From assembly GCA_963930775.1 (NCBI GenBank), contig OZ005689.1:36963351-37027350 (forward strand): a stretch of DNA of 64,000 bases, read 5' to 3'. Under the pieces are notes generated by a model. The model was not told the DNA's origin and made no database searches. It saw only the letters and a program-made list of their open reading frames with translations. Below, piece by piece: positions 59,535 through 64,000 of this stretch. The DNA comes from Cliona cf. orientalis. Its lineage: Eukaryota; Porifera; Demospongiae; Clionaida; Clionaidae. Within the stretch, counting starts at the first letter, position 1; the number at the start of each line of letters is the position of its first letter. The translations under genes were made by a program, and so were the position numbers.

Positions 59535-60200
59535 TCAATGGTAATGTTGGCGAGATTGGTAAAATTGGTAGTAATTTTGCACTGTAGGTGACAGCAGTGA
59601 CAAGGGTAATGTTAGTAAAGTTGGTAAAATTGGTAAAATCAGTAATTTTGGTGCCGTATGCAATGCTAGCGTCAAGGGTAATGTTGGTAAGGTTGGTAAA
59701 ATTGGTAAAGTTAGTAATTTTGGTGCCGCATGCAACGGCAGCATCAAGGGTAATGTTGGTAAAGTTTGTAAAATAATTATTGGTGAAGTTAGTAATTTTG
59801 GTGCTATATTAGCTATATAGGCGACAGCAAGGTCAAGCTTAGGGTAACGTTGGTAAAGTTGGTAAAATTGATAAAATTAGTAATTTTGATGCAATAGACG
59901 ACGGCAGCGACAAGGGTAGCTAATATTGGTAAAATTGGTGAAGTTAGTAATTTTGGCACTATAATATATAGGCGACTGTAGCAGCGTCCAGGGTAATTTT
60001 GGTAAAATTAGTAATTTTGGTGCCATAGGCAACGGCAGCGATAAGGGTAACATTGGTAAAGTAAAGTTGATAAAATTGATGAAGTTAGTAAGTTTGATGG
60101 TATATATAGGCGACAGCAGCATCCAGGATAATTTTAGTAAAATTAGTAATCTTGGTGCCATAGGCGGCAGTGTCAAGGGTAATGTAATGTTGGTAAAGTT
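59535..60200. repeat. Minisatellite, unit about 72 bp made of GGTAAAATT sub-repeats
   Basis: The unit contains GTTGGTAAAATTGGTAAAAT, AGTAATTTTGGTGCC and GGCAGCATCAAGGGTAATGT. Clear copies start near 59608, 59680 and 59751, with longer variants after. Leu/Pro-rich minus-strand frames are by-products. Confidence 0.75.
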
Positions 60201-60354
60201 AGGAATTTTTTTCGGAAAATAAGGTCTGGATGTGCGGGTCTGACTGGGTGGTTAACAAAAAAACGTTGACTTTTGTCCCCTCGAAAGGCCGTTTTGTTGT
60301 GAAAATTGGCTTACCATGTTTTGTTGGTAAGGGTTCGCACATGCACATGCAGTC

Positions 60355-60418
60355 AGTTGTTAGCTACCAGGCTCTCTTTTCCCCTCCCCCAAGAGAGCCT
60401 GGGGACGAGGCTAATGTA
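60355..60418. repeat. Short hairpin related to the Mutator-like MITE end
   Basis: CCAGGCTCTCTT and AAGAGAGCCTGG flank a C-rich loop, followed by GGACGAGGCTAAT, the same terminal sequence as the MITE at 61476-61947. Probably a solo end. Confidence 0.55.
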
Positions 60419-60599
60419 TATTATGACAGTCATCAGGGGCTGATCCGGGGTAGGGGTCGGGGGGATAGGGTGGCTATAATATATAGTCACCCTCCTTTAC
60501 TGGTTCTTTTCTGCAATGTCACGACACCAAATTTACTATGGGAATAAAGCCTATTGTATCCAGCTGCACAGTATTACTGAACGCATATCCCAATTTAAT

Positions 60600-61440
60600 T
60601 TCTAGATATGATGGCTACAACCAGACGTAAGAAAACTTCCCTCATACCTTAAATTAAAGATATTACTGATTTCCTAAAACTAATCGAAAGTACAAATTAC
60701 CATTACCGGAGAAATGTTTATTAGCTAGCATCCATAGATGTATCCTCACTTTACACAAACATATTCCCTACGAGGATGGGAAACAAAGCATACATTATTA
60801 CCTACAAGCCAATCCAGACACATAGCTAGCTACACACAACCAGAATAATCATTGCCAGAAATTTTAGCTGAACTAACTGAAGTCGTCTAATGTTTTCGAA
60901 TTTAATAATGATTATTACCTACAAATCCAAGGAACGGCAATGGGTACAAAAATGGCACCTGCATATGCAAACCTATTTATGGGAAAACTTGAAGAGAAAT
61001 TAAGAGAACTAGGTGAACGAAATTAAACATACTAATATGGAAACACTTCATCAATTGATGATATCTTCATCATATGGAGCAGCTCCGAATCTGAATATAC
61101 CACGTAGCTATATGACTACAATTAAGCAAATCCACAGAATAATCAAATTCACACAATTCTGTGACAGTGCCAATAGACTTAAACAAAATTAATAACTAGC
61201 TAAGAAGCATTGGAAATTAATAAAAAAGTAACCAAACGCTTAAATTTCCCTGAAACAAAAGTTAGTCCGAGCTAAATTAAAACCAATAGCAGAAATTACT
61301 GAATTAGAAGACACACAGCCAAACCAGAATACACAAGAACACACCATACAATCTATATAGATACAGAATATCCGTACACTATATTCAAAGACGGTCTCCA
61401 AAAGTTTAGGAATCCAATAAAACGATGGTGCCATGTATGT
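60600..61440 (+). mobile_element. Decayed Penelope-like reverse transcriptase
   Basis: In broken frames one can read ASIDVSSLYTNI (RT motif A region) and [19 protein letters not shown] (motif B region), typical of Penelope-like RTs, then a remnant near 61380-61440 (KRWCHVCALCP). Many stops and frame changes; old copy. It may continue beyond the MITE at 61476. Confidence 0.65.
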
Positions 61441-61475
61441 GCATTATGCCCCCTATTAGAAGTCAGATGCTTTGT

Positions 61476-61947
61476 TAGCCTCGTCCCCAGGCCTTCTGAG
61501 GGGGGAGGGAGAAGGAAGGCCTGGTATCCACTGCATGCGCATGCGCTACATTTTCCGTATAATTTATCGTAAAGTGTCCGTACACTAATTTCTACCACGT
61601 GCTGATAAATGAAACGGTCCATGTGTCTAAAGAATACGGAATGACCTCCCGACCTTTGTACTAGCGATCACACTAAACGCGTGCCCCATGCTGTTCAGAG
61701 GCCTTTGTCGATCGATGGACAATATCGCTCGGGCCACCTCGAAATCTCGCTTGAACTTCCAACTGTCTAAGCCTGCCATTACTAGGTACGTTGAGCACGA
61801 TGCATTAAGGTCAAAGGACAAGTATACTAAGCAGTATCCGTACGTAATCGGATTATTCAGAATCTGAATAATAACAGCGCATGCGCATGCAGTGGATACC
61901 AGGCCTTCCTTCTCCCTCCCCCCTCAGAAGGCCTGGGGACGAGGCTA
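61476..61947. mobile_element. Mutator-like MITE with 9-bp target duplication
   Basis: Perfect 72-bp inverted ends begin TAGCCTCGTCCCCAGG, and ATGCTTTGT occurs at 61467-61475 and 61948-61956. Long TIRs with a 9-bp duplication fit Mutator-like elements. The 472-bp copy has no transposase and appears to sit in the old Penelope remnant. Confidence 0.8.
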
Positions 61948-61956
61948 ATGCTTTGT

Positions 61957-62580
61957 AGAAAGCACAGTATTTAAACGTAAATTTCCGATCAGTCAATCCC
62001 ACCCCTAGCAATTTTTCAACTGCCAAACCAGTAGCATAGAACAGTGTATGAATTGTATCAACCTGCAAGTCATGAGCAACATTTAATGGTGTATAATATT
62101 ATTGCACGGCACCTGTAAAGTCTTGAATTTCAAGTAAACTGAGGATTATTATTGTACAGTAGAACAGCTACTCATTCACTATACTATTAGCAACTAACAG
62201 CATATCAAAGAAAGTGTTATTAGATGCATGGATCTATATATTATATGTATACTTATTAGGAATCCAAGGTAAAATTTGTAGATGTTCCACGCTTCGAATA
62301 GGCTGGGGAAAAAGAATCAGGCAGACTACTACCGGGAATCGAACAATGATACTGAGTAACAAATTTGTCCTTAAGCTCAAGTATGAGTGTGGAGGACAAA
62401 GTTAGCTACAACAAAAAGTTATAATAATATTATTATTATATTTGCTCAAAGACAGAATCATTCACAAACATAAAATATGGCTGAATTAAAACTTGATAAC
62501 TCCTCACATTATAGTAAAATTAATGTACTTGAAGCTAATTTGACACTAGCCTACAAAATTAATGTACTTGAAGCTATTCA
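61957..62580. other. Intergenic, possible Penelope remnant
   Basis: Sequence right of the Mutator-like MITE may continue the Penelope copy but no motif is secure. ATTAATGTACTTGAAGCTA occurs twice (about 62518 and 62557), a short direct repeat. Confidence 0.3.
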
Positions 62581-62587
62581 AGTTAGC

Positions 62588-64000
62588 TTATTCAGTCTGA
62601 ATAGAGACATCAACTCGGTCACTTTTGTTGGAAGAGTATCCTTGATTATGAAGGACACTGCTTGAACTGACTTGCTTCTTACTAGTGTGAAATGTGTCCA
62701 AGGTTGTGGCATGGTTTTGATCGCTTTCTTTCTTCTTGTTTGAAAACAGGAAGTAGACCTTTGGTACTAGTAGGCAGCAGAGAGTTACAGTGGCACTTAG
62801 AATAATGGCAATAACAAGAGAACCGGTTTGGAAACTGGTTCGAAGCGCAGTGGTCACAAAGTATGTTGGAATGAAAGCAAGCCACAGGACACACAGGGTA
62901 TACACAGTCAAGTTGATGAATTTAGCCTCATTAAAGTTCTGTGGTACTCTCCTTGTTCGGAAGGCAAAGTACGTAGTCACAGCTAAGAGCAGTATGTTGT
63001 AGGCTAGTGTCACAGAGAGTCCAATGTAGGGATTTTCACTACAAGTCAAGTCTGTGGTCAAATCATCATATGTGAAAAGAGTACTGGGTTGTTCTACAAC
63101 TAACCAAACTGTAGCGATAGCTACTTGGACAGCAACCAGACAAGCAGTGAAAAACTGCTGACTCTGTGGACTGATGAAAGGAGGAGTTTGACCAGATGCA
63201 GAATCTCGATTGAAGATACGATGTATTCGATTTGTCTTGATTAATAAAGCACTAAGAAGCAAAAACCAACTCCAAGACGTCGAATAGCACATGATGCTGG
63301 AGAAGGTTTGGCTATGTAGATGAAAGGCATGAGATAGCAAAGCATTATGCCACAGAGGAGCACAGCATTGAGTTCTCGACTTGATGCCTTTATGAGATGC
63401 TTGTTATGATAGACTATGAACACTATAGTCACAAAGGTGGTAGCAGCAATGCCAAGTAGGGCCAATGCAATAATGATGATAGCCAGAGGGTTGGACCATG
63501 TGAGAAAATCCGGTTGTATGTAAATACAGTTTGTCTTATCTTTGTTTGGTCTAAGACCTAGTTCACATTCGTGACATACAAATCCATTGCTGATCTGTCT
63601 ATTCCCTGCACACTGTTTGCAAGTCCAGCAGCACTGTGCCTGGTTAACCACTGGCTGGGAATACTCACCTCCATCACAAGATCGGCTGCAAATCGACTCT
63701 GGCACATCGCTGCTATTAATTATAAGGCTATGCTTCCACTGGATATTTCCATACATTAGTAATGGTGATTCTCGCTCTGTAGGGAATTTGTCCCACTTTC
63801 CAACAGTGACATATAAAAAGTGTTCATCGGAATCCATTTGGAGATTCATAATATCATAACCACCTTGCTGATCTCCATTTTCATCAAACTGTATCCTCTC
63901 AGCTGAGGTGCCATTGAAAGATACATTGTGCAAGTACTGTAAAAGTAGTTCACCATTTATTGCTGTTTCCTTCAGCTGAGTTTCAAGTACTTCTGGACAG
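62588..64000 (-). CDS. Class C GPCR, metabotropic-glutamate-receptor-like (N-terminus outside window)
   Basis: Minus strand, running off the window edge. First comes the end of the ligand-binding region, then the cysteine-rich NCD3G segment (CSRSCDGGEYSQ, QCCWTCKQC, NGFVCHECELG). TM1 (about LAIIIIALALLGIAATTFV), TM2 (LLCGIMLCYLMPFIYIA) and TM3 (CAIRRLGVGFCF) follow. After a frame break near 63244-63253 the chain resumes with SALLIKTNRIHRIF, TM4-TM7 and a Ser-rich tail ending VDVSIQTE. KTNRIHRIF is a hallmark of mGluR/CaSR-type receptors. The single break lies in otherwise well-kept sequence, so it may be allelic, an assembly slip or a very young pseudogene. Confidence 0.8.

Noticed and set aside
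59535-60176. Leu/Pro-repeat protein on the minus strand
   Set aside because: Follows the minisatellite unit; frame changes with unit-length variation.

Overview
The window is gene-sparse, intron-rich, AT-rich animal DNA packed with small transposons. The best fit is a demosponge (Amphimedon-like): very short phase-1 introns, a death-domain/Roco gene, a tandem-RING plus Ulp1/PHD gene, a class C GPCR, and P-like, Merlin, DIRS-like and Penelope-like elements together. The taxon is inferred from gene style, not proven.

Layout. 1-6235 (+): 3' part of a gene with two RING fingers, a Ulp1-type cysteine protease, a PHD finger and an array of near-identical 39-residue exons. 6240-20050: mostly repeats, namely a TA-flanked MITE, a Penelope GIY-YIG fragment, a 12-bp minisatellite, a DIRS-like retroelement (minus strand, 11.6-15.9 kb), and dispersed satellite copies around a mobile-element ORF fragment. 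20057-25131: a complete P-like DNA transposon with perfect 39-bp TIRs and a 7-bp target duplication. It holds an eight-exon transposase whose frame closes (871 aa) and a convergent two-exon second gene (about 381 aa).

25.2-32.6 kb: nested MITEs, a large foldback and a purine-rich dimeric repeat. 32.7-40.2 kb (-): a decayed quinone oxidoreductase (TP53I3-like) whose introns are filled with MITEs, a BEN-like gene fragment, a segmental duplication and a small secreted cysteine-rich gene (36660-37351, +). 43997-46209 (+): 3' exons of an unrecognised gene.

47540-57448 (+): a death-domain/Roco-type signalling gene. A 1975-bp Merlin transposon (47590-49564, 8-bp duplication GACAGCCG, 57-bp perfect TIRs) sits inside its first coding exon. 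If the element is set aside the five exons close as 1148 codons, so the insertion looks recent and possibly polymorphic. 57.4-62 kb: T-rich 3' repeats, a minisatellite, a decayed Penelope RT and a Mutator-like MITE with a 9-bp duplication. 62588-64000 (-): a metabotropic-glutamate-like class C GPCR with a frame break in TM3.

No operon logic applies. The host genes are independent; the main theme is how transposons sit in and around them. No tRNA, rRNA or CRISPR array was seen.
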